64,000 nt of DNA, from the NCBI GenBank assembly GCA_964612565.1, contig CAZTDP010000001.1, positions 124,001 through 188,000 of the forward strand. The letters run 5' to 3'. The notes beneath the pieces were generated by a model that searched no databases, was not told the origin of the DNA, and saw nothing but the letters and a program-made list of their open reading frames with translations. Source of the stretch: CAZTDP01 sp964612565 (GTDB taxonomy: Bacteria; Patescibacteriota; WWE3; UBA101185; UBA10185). Numbering within the stretch: the first letter of the stretch is position 1; every line of letters starts with the position of its first letter. The position numbers were made by a program, and so were the translations under genes. Shown one piece after another: positions 1 through 9,345 of the stretch.

Positions 1-2033
1 TCCCACACATAGTGATAAATTCCCTCTCCGGCATCGGAAAAACGATATTTTTCTAAAGCAGAATCGACGTTTTTGACAAGAAGTTCAAACTGCGAAAGCA
101 TCTCTTTATCTATTTCGGCCAAGTTGTTAGAGGAACCGTCAAAATCCAAAAGACCCTCGGAAGTGAGGCCTTCGTCGGCGGCCATCATTAATAAAAATCG
201 AGTCATATTCCAAATCTTGTTCGAAAAATTTCGGTAGGCTGTAATTTTATCTTTTGGAAAGGCAAAATCTTTGCCGTTAGCGGTGCCGCTGATAAGTCCC
301 ATACGCAAAGCGTCAGTCCCGAACTGCTCTTGATAATCTTCGGGATTAATAACATTTCCAAGGCTCTTGCTCATCTTTTTGCCGTCTACCGCCATAACGC
401 GGCCGTGTAAGTAAACGTCCTTAAACGGGGCCTTGCCTGTTAGGTAAATGCCAAACATTATCATACGAGACACCCAGCGAGTAATAATTTCCCAACCTGT
501 TTCTAAAACACTTGTAGGGTAAAAATACTTAAAATCATCGCTGGAAGGATACCCGAGCGTAATAAGCGGCCACTGCCCGCTTGAGAACCAAGTATCAAAA
601 GTATCAGTCTCGGGTAAATAGCGGTCACCCGGCTTGTCCCTACCTACTAAAAACTTTGCTGTATTTGGGGCTGTAATGGTTTGTAATCCGCTTTCAATCT
701 CTTCGAGAGTGTAGTTGTCTAAAAGGTCTGAAATTTTACCTGTAACGGTTTTGGCGTCTTTAAGAAACGTAACAAAAATCTCCGGGTTTTCGTCGATGTT
801 GTACCAAACAGGAATTCTAATGCCCCAGGCTATTTGGCGTGAAATTGCCCAATCGTGCATATTTTCCATCCAGCGGGTATATGTAATCTCCTGCCAGTTG
901 GGGTATATAGTAACTTCGCCGTTTTTAACTGCATCCAAAGCTGCTTTTCTCATTGACTCGACTTTTACAAACCAATTTGGAAGCACCAACTGCTCAACAT
1001 AATCCTCGGTTCGATAATCTACGGGAACTAAATGGGTATATTCTTCATCAACTTTTTCGATCAACCCTTTTTCTTTCAAGTCTTCCACCACCACTTTGCG
1101 GGCTTCCAAAACCTTTAAACCGGCATATTTTCCGCAGATAGAAGTTAAACGGCCGTCGATTCCAATGACGCTTTTAATTTCCAGGTTATGGCGCAAACCA
1201 ACCTCGTAGTCATTTTTATCATGAGCAGGAGTTATTTTAACAACACCGGTGCCAAATTCCGGATCAACGTAGGTATCGGCGATAACCTTAAGTTTAAACT
1301 TTCCTAAAAGCCCTTCGGCCTCAACTTCTTTTCCTACCCACTCTTTATATCGCGGGTCGTCTGGATGAACTGCGAGCGCGGTGTCACCAAACTTAGTTTC
1401 GGGTCTGACAGTCGCCAAAGTAAACGGACCGTATTTTATAAAATACAACGGATCTTTTTGTTCTTTTAACGTTATTTCTGCGTCTGAAAATGTGGTGCCG
1501 TATTTAAACGAATAATTTACTATGTAATTATCGCGGTAAATTAAACCATCGGTTACCATTTTTGAAAATGTAGCCACAACTGTGTTTATAGAGCGATCGT
1601 CTAGTGTAAAGGTGTAACGCGACCAATCTACACTTGCTCCCATACTTTTGATTTGAGACTCTATTTGATCTTTATTTTGCATTACAAACCCCATCATCAT
1701 TTTGTAAAAAGTTTGGCGATCAAAATCAAAGCGGGATTTTCCTTGCTTTTTCAATTCTCGTTCGTATGTAGTTTGGGATTCAAAACCGGCATGATCCGCT
1801 CCCGGAAGCCATAGCGCCTCATAACCCTGCATTCTTTTCCACCTTATCAAGGCGTCTTCGACGGCGATCATTAAAACATTTCCGACATGCATCTTTCCCG
1901 AAGCGTTTGGCGGGGGCAATACAATTGTGTATGGTTTTTTGCCTGATTTTGGATCGGCTTTAAAGGCTGCCAGTCTGTCCCATTTTTCCAAAATCTGCTT
2001 TTCTTTAATTTTGTGGTCGTATCGAGGATCCAT
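1..2033 (-). CDS. valS: Valine-tRNA ligase (ValRS), 3' end cut by window edge
   Basis: Class I aminoacyl-tRNA synthetase that charges tRNA-Val in the cytoplasm. The reading frame begins at the ATG complementary to 2031-2033 and stays open to base 1, so the C-terminal anticodon-binding part is missing only because the window ends. I translated an HIGH-type motif (PNASGKMHVGN), the ValRS-typical WLPGADHAGFESQ segment, the DTFDTWFSSGQWP segment that separates ValRS from IleRS, and a KMSKS loop (KKMSKSLGN). The gene is divergent from proS and shares a 71-bp promoter region with it. A TAAATT box about 8 nt before the ATG suggests a very short leader. Family identity is secure from these motifs. 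Confidence 0.95.
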   Translation of the reverse strand, partial: MDPRYDHKIKEKQILEKWDRLAAFKADPKSGKKPYTIVLPPPNASGKMHVGNVLMIAVEDALIRWKRMQGYEALWLPGADHAGFESQTTYERELKKQGKSRFDFDRQTFYKMMMGFVMQNKDQIESQIKSMGASVDWSRYTFTLDDRSINTVVATFSKMVTDGLIYRDNYIVNYSFKYGTTFSDAEITLKEQKDPLYFIKYGPFTLATVRPETKFGDTALAVHPDDPRYKEWVGKEVEAEGLLGKFKLKVIADTYVDPEFGTGVVKITPAHDKNDYEVGLRHNLEIKSVIGIDGRLTSICGKYAGLKVLEARKVVVEDLKEKGLIEKVDEEYTHLVPVDYRTEDYVEQLVLPNWFVKVESMRKAALDAVKNGEVTIYPNWQEITYTRWMENMHDWAISRQIAWGIRIPVWYNIDENPEIFVTFLKDAKTVTGKISDLLDNYTLEEIESGLQTITAPNTAKFLVGRDKPGDRYLPETDTFDTWFSSGQWPLITLGYPSSDDFKYFYPTSVLETGWEIITRWVSRMIMFGIYLTGKAPFKDVYLHGRVMAVDGKKMSKSLGNVINPEDYQEQFGTDALRMGLISGTANGKDFAFPKDKITAYRNFSNKIWNMTRFLLMMAADEGLTSEGLLDFDGSSNNLAEIDKEMLSQFELLVKNVDSALEKYRFSDAGEGIYHYVW

Positions 2034-2104
2034 ATTGGTTGAATTTATCACACTAAAGAGCATTTTTCTATATTGAAACGCTGCCTACCGTGTATAATGT
2101 GATC
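2034..2104. promoter_or_regulatory. Divergent valS/proS promoter region
   Basis: A perfect -10 hexamer TATAAT lies at 2093-2098 on the plus strand, and the proS ATG follows at 2105. Transcription would therefore start at or next to the start codon (leaderless). A TTGAAA is present at 2073-2078, but its 14-nt spacer is shorter than ideal. On the minus strand a TAAATT lies close upstream of the valS ATG. Confidence 0.55.
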
Positions 2105-3355
2105 ATGCGATATAGCCAAACAATAGGGAAAACCCTAAAAGAAGCCCCAAAGGACGAAACAAGTAAAAACGCCCAGCTTTTGATTAGAGCCGGGTTTATT
2201 TACAAAGAAATGGCCGGCGTTTATTCCTATTTACCTTTGGGATTAAAGGTCTTAAATAACATTGTCGAAATTATCCGTGATGAAATGCTAAAGATTGGTG
2301 GTCAAGAATTATTTTTGACGGGGCTTCAAAAATCGGAGCCGTGGAAAAAAACAGGCCGCTGGGACGATGAAGTTGTAGATGTTTGGTTTAAAACACAGTT
2401 AAAAAACGGCGGTGAAATAGGTTTAGCAACAACTCACGAAGAGCCTTTAACCGAAATGATGGCCTCGCAAATTCATTCATACAAAGATTTACCGGTTTAT
2501 CCGTTTCAATTTCAAACCAAATTTAGAAACGAACTTCGCGCAAAAAGCGGGCTGCTACGTGCCAGAGAGTTTTTAATGAAGGACCTCTACTCGTTTTGCA
2601 AATCAGAGCAGGAACTTGATGAGTTTTATGAAAAAGCCAAACAAGCATACGTGAATATCTGGAACCGAATCGGTATTGGAAACGAGACCTTTTTAACTTT
2701 TGCCAGCGGAGGCTCGTTTAGTAAATACAGCCATGAGTTTCAAACAATTTGTGACGCGGGAGAAGACATAATTTACCTTGATAAAAAGAAGCACCTTGCT
2801 GTAAATAAAGAGGTATACAACGACGAAGTCTTAGCCGACCTTGGATTGAAAAAAGAGGAACTGGAAGAAGTTAAGTCGATTGAGGTCGGAAATATTTTTA
2901 AACAAAAAACAAAGTTTTCTGAACCTTTAGGTCTGGCCTTCACCGATGAAAATGGGGAAAGAAAAAATGTTATTGCGGGCGCCTACGGCATTGGGCCAGG
3001 AAGAGCTATGGGAACTGTTGTTGAACTTTTTGCCGATGAAAAGGGTTTGGTGTGGCCCGAAAGCATAGCTCCCGCAAAAGTGCATTTTTGTGGAATAAAT
3101 TTAGAAGACCCTCAGGTTAATGAAGCAGCCGAAACATTTTACAAAACCCTAACAAATCAAAATATAGATGTACTTTTTGATGATCGTGTTGGGGTTACAG
3201 CCGGCGAAAAATTTTCAGATGCCGATCTTATCGGTATTCCTTACAGAGCTGTGATTTCTAAAAGAACGCAAGGAAAAGTAGAGTTAAAGAAAAGGACTGA
3301 AGACGAAACGAAACTTTTGAGTCTTGAAGAAGTTATCCAAGCTTTAAAAAACTAA
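2105..3355 (+). CDS. proS: Proline-tRNA ligase, short form without editing insertion
   Basis: Class II synthetase that charges tRNA-Pro. The catalytic core is complete: GVYSYLPLG, then TTHEEPLTEM, then the motif 2 region FRNELRAKSGLLRAREFLMKD, and a motif 3 region with GAYGIGPGR. The C-terminal anticodon-binding domain begins near residue 330. At 416 residues it is far shorter than the usual ~570-residue bacterial enzyme because the YbaK-like INS editing domain between motifs 2 and 3 is absent. I chose the ATG at 2105, not the in-frame ATG at 2090, because the TATAAT at 2093-2098 overlaps the upstream codons and points to a transcript start at 2105. The 3' end overlaps convergent tsaD by 4 nt. 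Confidence 0.95.
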   Translation: MRYSQTIGKTLKEAPKDETSKNAQLLIRAGFIYKEMAGVYSYLPLGLKVLNNIVEIIRDEMLKIGGQELFLTGLQKSEPWKKTGRWDDEVVDVWFKTQLKNGGEIGLATTHEEPLTEMMASQIHSYKDLPVYPFQFQTKFRNELRAKSGLLRAREFLMKDLYSFCKSEQELDEFYEKAKQAYVNIWNRIGIGNETFLTFASGGSFSKYSHEFQTICDAGEDIIYLDKKKHLAVNKEVYNDEVLADLGLKKEELEEVKSIEVGNIFKQKTKFSEPLGLAFTDENGERKNVIAGAYGIGPGRAMGTVVELFADEKGLVWPESIAPAKVHFCGINLEDPQVNEAAETFYKTLTNQNIDVLFDDRVGVTAGEKFSDADLIGIPYRAVISKRTQGKVELKKRTEDETKLLSLEEVIQALKN

Positions 3356-4443
3356 ACCCTATCCATAATTCCCAAAGANNNNNNNNNNNNNNNNNNNNNN
3401 NNNNNNNNNNNNNNNNNNNNNNNNNNNNNNNNNNNNNNNNNNNNNNNNNNNNNNNNNNNNNNNNNNNNNNNNNNNNNNTTAAAATAGGCGGCAGATGCAA
3501 TATAGACGGCGTTATCTGTACATAGTCTTATCGGAGGCACGTGAAAATCTACACCAATTTTTGAACACTCTTTGCCTAATACTTCCCTTAATGTTTTATT
3601 TGCTGCTACACCTCCACCCATCAATAGAGATTTAACATGTAGGTTTTTTACAGCATTAATTGTTTTCGTAACCAAAACTTCTACAACAGCGTCTTCAAAC
3701 TCGCGGGCAACAATTTCTACAGGCAAGTCAGGCTCATTGGCGGCCAAACGTTTTACCGCGGTTTTGAGACCCGAAAAAGAAAAATCGTAGTTATTTTGAT
3801 CTAGCATAGGCCTGGGAAGTTTGCCTTTTATTATGTTGATTTTACATTCCTCTGCTTTTTTTGATAAAGCTACCCCACCGAGATATTTAGAAATTCCTAA
3901 AACGCGGGCTGTTTTGTCGAAACATTCGCCGGCCGCATCGTCCAAAGTACCGCCCAAATATTCAAAATTTCGATGATTTTTCATCAATATCAAGTCCGTG
4001 TGGCCACCACTTACCAACAAGCAAACTGCAGGAAAAATAATTTTCTTTGGATTATCGACAAAATTAGCGTAGATGTGGCCTACTAAATGATTAACCGGGA
4101 TAAGAGGTTTATTCCAAGCCAAAGCAAGAGCTTTTGCGGCCTCAATTCCTACGAGAAGCGAGCCTATTAAACCGGGACCAAATGTCACAGCAATAGCATC
4201 AATATTTTTTACGGCTTCGGCGTTCGAAACACCTATGGTCCGCGCAAATTCTTTTACAGTTTGGTCAATTACGGGATTTATAAACTCAAGCTGCTTTCTT
4301 GAAGCTACCTCCGGAACGACACCGCCTGTTTTTTCGTGAAAATCCTTTGAAGAAGCAACAACCGAGCAGATTTCGTGAACACCATTTTCAACTACCGAAG
4401 CGGCTGTTTCATCGCAGGAACTTTCAATAGAGAGTATTATCAT
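3352..4443 (-). CDS. tsaD: tRNA N6-adenosine threonylcarbamoyltransferase (interrupted by N gap)
   Basis: TsaD/Gcp/Kae1 family. It transfers the threonylcarbamoyl group from threonylcarbamoyl-AMP to A37 of ANN-decoding tRNAs, working with TsaB and TsaE. Seen here: the N-terminal MIILSIESSCDETAASV, the metal-binding HxxxH in NHLVGH, the LLVSGGHT segment and the FSFSGLKTAV signature. The gap at 3379-3478 removes part of the C-terminal region, leaving only SLGIMDRV before the stop, so the true length and frame across the gap are unknown. The start is the ATG at 4443, seven nt downstream of a TATCCT box. The gene is convergent with proS. Confidence 0.93.
   Translation of the reverse strand: MIILSIESSCDETAASVVENGVHEICSVVASSKDFHEKTGGVVPEVASRKQLEFINPVIDQTVKEFARTIGVSNAEAVKNIDAIAVTFGPGLIGSLLVGIEAAKALALAWNKPLIPVNHLVGHIYANFVDNPKKIIFPAVCLLVSGGHTDLILMKNHRNFEYLGGTLDDAAGECFDKTARVLGISKYLGGVALSKKAEECKINIIKGKLPRPMLDQNNYDFSFSGLKTAVKRLAANEPDLPVEIVAREFEDAVVEVLVTKTINAVKNLHVKSLLMGGGVAANKTLREVLGKECSKIGVDFHVPPIRLCTDNAVYIASAAYFXXXXXXXXXXXXXXXXXXXXXXXXXXXXXXXXXXSLGIMDRV
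3379..3478. other. Assembly gap (100 N) inside tsaD
   Basis: Exactly 100 N, the conventional placeholder for a scaffold gap of unknown size. It should not be read as a true 100-bp distance. Confidence 0.98.
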
Positions 4444-4450
4444 GACGCAA

Positions 4451-4480
4451 AGGATACATCAGACGGGCCTGTTTTGGCAA
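4451..4480 (-). promoter_or_regulatory. tsaD promoter
   Basis: On the minus strand TTGCCA (4480-4475), an 18-nt spacer and TATCCT (4456-4451) precede the ATG at 4443. Initiation 7 nt past the -10 gives a leader of 0-1 nt. Confidence 0.6.
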
Positions 4481-4507
4481 AAAGTTTATGTTAAATTCTT
4501 AAAGTCA

Positions 4508-5821
4508 TCACTTTGTAGCGGATACTTTTTGTTTTAAAGTTTTTAAGGCATCTGCGCTCGCTGATTTTATGTCACCGCCAGAAGCAAGAACCGAATTTAC
4601 AGCTTCCTTTAATCCATTAACGTAAGTATCGTTTCCTGCTCTTGCAGCAAACATACTGCTTTTAGCGTACGATGCTGTATCCATCAAGGGTTTTAGATAA
4701 GAGCTATAAGGACCTGACGTGATCTGCTCTTTTAATGAAATTAAACTAAAAGGCGCCCCGTAAGTTCTGGTTTGAGCAGCGGTTGTAAATTGAAGCAGTT
4801 GTGCCTCATCGCTTGTTAAGTAATTAATAAAATCCCACGCTGCCGCTTTGTTTGGACTAGCACTAGGAACTGCGTACATCCAGAAGCTTCCCCACGTTGT
4901 AGGGCTATCTGTAGTTGCTTGCGGAATCGGGGCAACACCGATACTTAAATCAGGACGAGCTTTAACTATATCTAACAAATTCCATGAAGGAACAAAAATC
5001 ATGGAAACTCTTTCCTGGGCAAAAGCTGCAGAAGCTTCAGGAAAAGAATTATCCCAATCTTTATCGGACTTGCTAAAAAGTGTGTAGTAAGCAAGAGCGT
5101 CTCTTGCGGCGGTAGAATCAAGATCCGCCGGAACATTTATACCGGCCTGGACAAAAAATGTTCCTAAAATATCAGAAAAAAATCCTATGTTATCTGCGGC
5201 ACCTATGGCAGCGCCAGCGCGAATAAGTTTGCCGTCGGCATCTTTTTTAGTTAGCGAAAATGCAAGGCGTCTAAATTCTTCCCAAGAAGTTGGGGGTGCA
5301 GCTTGCCCTACTTCCTCAAAATGCTTTTTGTTGTAAACCATAACAAGGCCGTCAAAATACATCGGAACAGCATAAACTTTTCCATTAGCAACAGCGCTTT
5401 GAGCAGCTACAGAATAAAATTTGGAATTAAATTGATCAGGTGTAAGCACTGAAGAAGGAGCCGGTTCAAGAGAACCTTCTATCGAAGGCACCCAGCTATT
5501 GTGTACAAGCACAACGTCAGCAACGTCAGCCTGGCCTATTCTTCCAACCAAAGTTTCTTTATACTGCGAAGCTCCCATCACAGATCTGTCGTCATAGCTG
5601 ACACTTACGTTTGGATGGGTTTCTTTATATTTGGAAATCAGCGCGTTCATAACATCGGGACTTTCCCACAACCCCCAAACATTTAAAGTGACGGGTTTGT
5701 TGCTATTTCCGGCGTTAGGTCCAAAAAGGCTACCAATAACAGGAATGTCCTGCAAAGTGCATCCGGTTAAAAATACAGGGAGAGCTATTAAAAAGGCAGT
5801 TAACAAAATTTTATTGCGCAT
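4508..5821 (-). CDS. Extracellular solute-binding lipoprotein, sugar ABC type (family 1)
   Basis: Probable periplasmic or surface substrate-binding protein of a carbohydrate ABC importer (family 1, MalE/UgpB-like), 437 residues. The N-terminus is a lipoprotein signal peptide with lipobox LTGC, making Cys21 the lipidated residue; Lgt encoded at 57.6 kb would modify it. The mature part has the fold's usual segments, such as NVWGLWESPDV at the start, YAVPMYFDGLVMVYNKK and the C-terminal hinge region AAAWDFINYLTSDEAQ. No permease or ATPase gene is adjacent, so it is an orphan here and its substrate cannot be named. The promoter gives a leaderless start at 5821. Confidence 0.85.
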   Translation of the reverse strand: MRNKILLTAFLIALPVFLTGCTLQDIPVIGSLFGPNAGNSNKPVTLNVWGLWESPDVMNALISKYKETHPNVSVSYDDRSVMGASQYKETLVGRIGQADVADVVLVHNSWVPSIEGSLEPAPSSVLTPDQFNSKFYSVAAQSAVANGKVYAVPMYFDGLVMVYNKKHFEEVGQAAPPTSWEEFRRLAFSLTKKDADGKLIRAGAAIGAADNIGFFSDILGTFFVQAGINVPADLDSTAARDALAYYTLFSKSDKDWDNSFPEASAAFAQERVSMIFVPSWNLLDIVKARPDLSIGVAPIPQATTDSPTTWGSFWMYAVPSASPNKAAAWDFINYLTSDEAQLLQFTTAAQTRTYGAPFSLISLKEQITSGPYSSYLKPLMDTASYAKSSMFAARAGNDTYVNGLKEAVNSVLASGGDIKSASADALKTLKQKVSATK

Positions 5822-5828
5822 TATCTAA

Positions 5829-5858
5829 ATTATATATGCAAGTCAATTTTATTGTCTA
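5829..5858 (-). promoter_or_regulatory. Promoter of the solute-binding lipoprotein
   Basis: Minus strand TAGACA (5858-5853), an 18-nt spacer and a perfect TATAAT (5834-5829), with the ATG 7 nt further on at 5821. This is a strong leaderless arrangement. Confidence 0.65.
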
Positions 5859-7138
5859 GAGCCGTGTTTTGAAACTAAGGCTGCAGCAGCAAAATTCCAG
5901 GAAAATCCTAAGAGAAGAAACAGTAATAACAGGGGTTGCTGCGCTGTCCAAAAATAATGATCGGAGCTCATTAGCAAAGTAGTAAGCATAAGTATAAGAA
6001 AAAATGGTTTGACTTTGGAGATAATTAAAAGCTTTGAGCTATAAAGTATTAAAAATACAATAAGCATAAACGGTAAAAGACCACTTTCTGTAAGAATTAG
6101 AACAAACACATTATGAACCGGTTGAGTGAAACGAATATCGCTGGTTGTTTGAAATCTATCAACAACAGAGGTAAATGCGCCGGTTCCTACTCCAAGCATT
6201 AAATTTTCACCTGAAACAATATAGGCTGTGTCCAATAAATTTGCACGGCGATATATAGAAGGATTTGAACTGCTCACTCCATAAAACGGGAGCAAAAATA
6301 AAATAGAAATTACAAGTAAGTATATCAAAAAGATTTTTTTAAAATCCAGATTTAGGTACCCAAGTACTAAGGTAACACCTAAAAATATAGTTGTAAGATA
6401 GCTAAAAGCTAATAACAAAGTAATTAGACACAGTACAAAAGCTAACTTAGACAGTTTGTCTTTCGGAAACAAAAAAGCTATTAAAATTAACATTACCGAA
6501 AGGTAGCCTGCCAAAGCATTTGGGTGCCTAAACAAGCTCATAGGAGGAATTACAGTATGTCCAAAAAAAGACTCCTTTGTTATGTAAGGCGTGGCACTTG
6601 AATACGGCTGCTCTCCAAGAATCAAATAATTGTTAAACACCGAATGCTGCAAAACAAACTGGCTGATGGCTAGCAAAGAAACAAAAATTATCTGAATCAA
6701 TAGAATTTTAGTAATAATCTTAAAATCTTTCTTATCTACATAATAATAGGCAAAAAATCCGGCAACAGAATATAGAAATATTCTTAAGTAAATCGAAAAT
6801 GAAAGTATTTTTACAGGAGAAACAAAAATTGACGGAATTAAAAAAATTAAAAAGAAAAATAGGATTTTTACAGGGCCTTTGAGTGAAAGTTTTTTATGCT
6901 CAAAAAGTAAAGCAACAACTAAAGCTAAAGCTGCCAAATCTTGAAAATATACAGTGGGTACTAAATAATCAATTAATTTTCCAAATACATAGGAGCCGCT
7001 AATTTCAAAATGGTATCCGAGATTTAGGGGTAAAACAGCTATTAGTAGGTAAAATATCCATTTACTCAAATCTCTTTGTTTTATAAATTTTTGTATACTT
7101 GTTAAATGCTTTAAGATCGAAAACTTTGTCAGGCTCAC
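5849..7138 (-). CDS. O-antigen ligase/polymerase-like membrane protein (Wzy/WaaL family)
   Basis: Polytopic membrane protein of 429 residues with roughly ten or more hydrophobic segments. Its larger loop toward the C-terminal half contains GVGTGAF and the HNVFVLILTESGLLPF segment, typical of the Wzy_C/WaaL ligase family. Such proteins join or polymerise lipid-linked glycans on the outer face of the cytoplasmic membrane. It begins with GTG overlapping the last codons of gatD by 4 nt, so it is the third gene of a murT-gatD operon. That context suggests a cell-wall glycopolymer role. The exact acceptor and glycan are unknown. Confidence 0.75.
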   Translation of the reverse strand: MSLTKFSILKHLTSIQKFIKQRDLSKWIFYLLIAVLPLNLGYHFEISGSYVFGKLIDYLVPTVYFQDLAALALVVALLFEHKKLSLKGPVKILFFFLIFLIPSIFVSPVKILSFSIYLRIFLYSVAGFFAYYYVDKKDFKIITKILLIQIIFVSLLAISQFVLQHSVFNNYLILGEQPYSSATPYITKESFFGHTVIPPMSLFRHPNALAGYLSVMLILIAFLFPKDKLSKLAFVLCLITLLLAFSYLTTIFLGVTLVLGYLNLDFKKIFLIYLLVISILFLLPFYGVSSSNPSIYRRANLLDTAYIVSGENLMLGVGTGAFTSVVDRFQTTSDIRFTQPVHNVFVLILTESGLLPFMLIVFLILYSSKLLIISKVKPFFLILMLTTLLMSSDHYFWTAQQPLLLLFLLLGFSWNFAAAALVSKHGSRQ

Positions 7139-7902
7139 CTTAATTTCTTTGAGGCAGAAAAAGATTCCTTAGAAAACTTATCATCTAAAATAGGCAGATT
7201 GTCAACATTTAAGACCTTAGCGATAAAATAATCTGCTATGTGTGGGTTTTTTGCTAAAAAAGGTCCGTGAAAATATGTACCGATACAATTCTTATAAATA
7301 ACCCCCTCAGTGCCATCTTCCGAATTATTTCCGTTTCCATAAGTTACTTTTCCCAAAGGCAAACTTTTGCTGCCAAGGTATGTTCGTCCTCCATGATTTT
7401 CAAAACCAACAATCTGATCATCCAAAAAATTTATATTTTTAAAAACAGCATCGTCACTTATTTTTGGGTTTAATTTCGCCCTAACATTTCCAATACAACG
7501 AGGCTTATTTTTGCCAAAGTGCTCTGTGTATAAATCAAGTATTGAGAGGCCTTTTAAAACCAAGCCGTCTGCTGCCTTGTAGTAACGGCCTAGAAGTTGA
7601 TAAGAACCACATACAAACAAGCCCGCTCCTCCATTATCTATATAATCTTTCATAAAAGGCTTTTTAACATTTAAAAAATCCTCATAAATATTTTTTTGAG
7701 AAGAATCCGGTCCTCCTCCCATGAATAAAAGGTTTAAAGAAGTAAGAACACTTGTTTTTGGCAAAGATCCTGCTCCTATGTTTTCAACCGAAACATTAAT
7801 ATTCCTTCTTAAACATCTTTGAACTAAAACTTCTACGTTTCCGTTATCGCCATACAAATTAAGTTCGTTAGGATACAAGTATCCAATTTTTACTTCTTTC
7901 AT
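7135..7902 (-). CDS. gatD: Lipid II isoglutaminyl synthase glutaminase subunit GatD-like
   Basis: Type 1 glutamine amidotransferase of the CobB/CobQ group. It supplies ammonia to MurT for amidating the D-Glu of lipid II. The nucleophile is Cys98 in GLFVCGSYQLLG and the catalytic His is His212 in TYFHGPFLAKNP; GFENHGGRT near residue 167 is also a family signature. Length (255 residues) matches GatD. Its ATG overlaps the murT stop by 4 nt, the tight coupling expected of the two-subunit enzyme. This supports a peptidoglycan with amidated iso-glutamine, a Gram-positive-type feature. Confidence 0.88.
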   Translation of the reverse strand: MKEVKIGYLYPNELNLYGDNGNVEVLVQRCLRRNINVSVENIGAGSLPKTSVLTSLNLLFMGGGPDSSQKNIYEDFLNVKKPFMKDYIDNGGAGLFVCGSYQLLGRYYKAADGLVLKGLSILDLYTEHFGKNKPRCIGNVRAKLNPKISDDAVFKNINFLDDQIVGFENHGGRTYLGSKSLPLGKVTYGNGNNSEDGTEGVIYKNCIGTYFHGPFLAKNPHIADYFIAKVLNVDNLPILDDKFSKESFSASKKLR

Positions 7903-9038
7903 AATATTTTTTTTCCTAGCAACTGCTTCCTAAAATCAAGCATTGCTGAGTAATTAGGTAAGACTACAATTTTTTTACCTTCGTTCTCACTAACAGCTTT
8001 CTTAAAACAAGATGAAACATCTGGGCTAACGTTACTATCTTGCAAAGTAATACCTGCATAATCCAACCTTGCAGCCATATCAAAGCATCTTGTACCGGAA
8101 ATATAAATTTTCAATTTAGAAAAAGCCTTAAAAATAAGTTTAGACTCAATATCGTAAATCCACGAAACATCTCTTCCGTCAGGAATATTGTCGTTTAAAA
8201 TAATAAAAACAGAACCAAAATCACTGCTGTTTTCTATCAACGCTTTTAAATTGGAATTAAAGCTTACAGGATTCTTTGCCAAATAAATTTTAATGGAACT
8301 ATTTCCAAGCTGTATATTTTCACCACGTCCATATGCTGCTGAAAACTCCGAAACATTAGAATTAGGTGAAAACCCTAAAGTTTTTATAACCGTTAAAGCC
8401 GTTTTTAAATTGTTTAAGTTAAAAGATTCGGACATTTTTATAGAAAAATTAGTAAGTTCTACATCATCAAACGAAATTTTTTCAGGCAAAGGAACTTTAA
8501 GAAAATCTTGAAAATAATCTTTTGAAAAATCTGTAATTAAAATTGTGTTTTTAAGTTTTTTAACAGCTGTCAGCCATTTTTCGGCAACAGTATCGACTTC
8601 GCCGTACCTATCCAACTGGTCTCGTGAAAGATTTAGTAAAACTAAAACGTCCGGCTCCATAAATTCAAGAAGCTTTGGCAGTACAAACTCATCTACCTCA
8701 ACAACTCCAAAATAATCGGAGTAGGAAGTTTTTAAAGGATAATTTATTAACAACGCCGATAAAACTCCGTTTAATAAATTAGCCCCGCTCTCGTTTGAAG
8801 TTACATTCACACCACAATCCTTTAGTGTATGTACAATCATTTTTGTTGTGGTTGTCTTGCCGTTAGTTCCTGAAATAAAAATTAATCCCTTTTGGGGTCG
8901 AAGTTTTAAATCTTTAAGTATGTCAGGATAAAATTTTAAAACTAAATGTCCGGGCCATGTCGATCCGTTTCCTACTTTAAATGTTTTGATCCAAAAGTTT
9001 ATAAATTTTGCAAAAAGAATTGATGCGTAAATTTTCAT
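7899..9038 (-). CDS. murT: Lipid II isoglutaminyl synthase MurT-like subunit (Mur ligase + DUF1727)
   Basis: Mur-ligase-fold ATPase that activates the D-Glu carboxylate of lipid II for amidation by GatD-derived ammonia. The P-loop GTNGKTTTTKM is present, followed by VVEVDEFVLP and LLNLSRDQLDRYGEVD typical of Mur ligases. The C-terminal third is DUF1727-like. At 379 residues it is shorter than characterised MurT (about 440), because the four-cysteine zinc-ribbon insertion of the staphylococcal and streptococcal enzymes is missing; I see no paired Cys motif in the central region. A TATAAT at 9055-9050 lies upstream of the ATG at 9038. It is the first gene of murT-gatD-wzy. Confidence 0.87.
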   Translation of the reverse strand: MKIYASILFAKFINFWIKTFKVGNGSTWPGHLVLKFYPDILKDLKLRPQKGLIFISGTNGKTTTTKMIVHTLKDCGVNVTSNESGANLLNGVLSALLINYPLKTSYSDYFGVVEVDEFVLPKLLEFMEPDVLVLLNLSRDQLDRYGEVDTVAEKWLTAVKKLKNTILITDFSKDYFQDFLKVPLPEKISFDDVELTNFSIKMSESFNLNNLKTALTVIKTLGFSPNSNVSEFSAAYGRGENIQLGNSSIKIYLAKNPVSFNSNLKALIENSSDFGSVFIILNDNIPDGRDVSWIYDIESKLIFKAFSKLKIYISGTRCFDMAARLDYAGITLQDSNVSPDVSSCFKKAVSENEGKKIVVLPNYSAMLDFRKQLLGKKIL

Positions 9039-9345
9039 TTGTTATTCACATTATATTTCATTAATAACTTTATATATATAATACGTAATAGCATTCATAG
9101 TACTGTTGATAAGTGTATACATCTAACTATCCTTGTTATGGTGGTCTTTTTGCTTATAGTCAGTTGTTAACAAGTTGTTTTTGTTTTTTAACTCGCTTGT
9201 TTCACCTTTTTATTTCTCTCTCTTTGTTGTGTTAACGCCGTTTTTCCTTGTTGAAAAGTGAGTTCTTATTGTGAGTATTATTGTGGATAACTTTAGGTAG
9301 TTATCCACATAGCTTGTAGCGTAAAACTATTTTCTACACAACAAC
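9039..9345. other. oriC: Candidate replication origin region downstream of dnaA
   Basis: Non-coding 307 bp between dnaA and murT. DnaA boxes seen: TTATTCACA 9042-9050 (plus), TTATCCACA 9282-9290 (minus) and TTATCCACA 9301-9309 (plus), with a one-mismatch box TTCTACACA at 9332-9340. A very AT-rich stretch at about 9050-9105 could be the unwinding element, and a palindrome TTGTTAACAA lies at 9164-9173. Together with two further boxes upstream of dnaA this resembles a bipartite origin. Most genes to the right run leftward, so strand bias does not help, and GC skew was not computed. Confidence 0.6.

Noticed and set aside
715..1141. Two plus-strand open frames of 62-95 codons
   Set aside because: They lie wholly antisense to valS, whose translation on the minus strand shows all class I motifs; neither has promoter, SD or recognisable domain.
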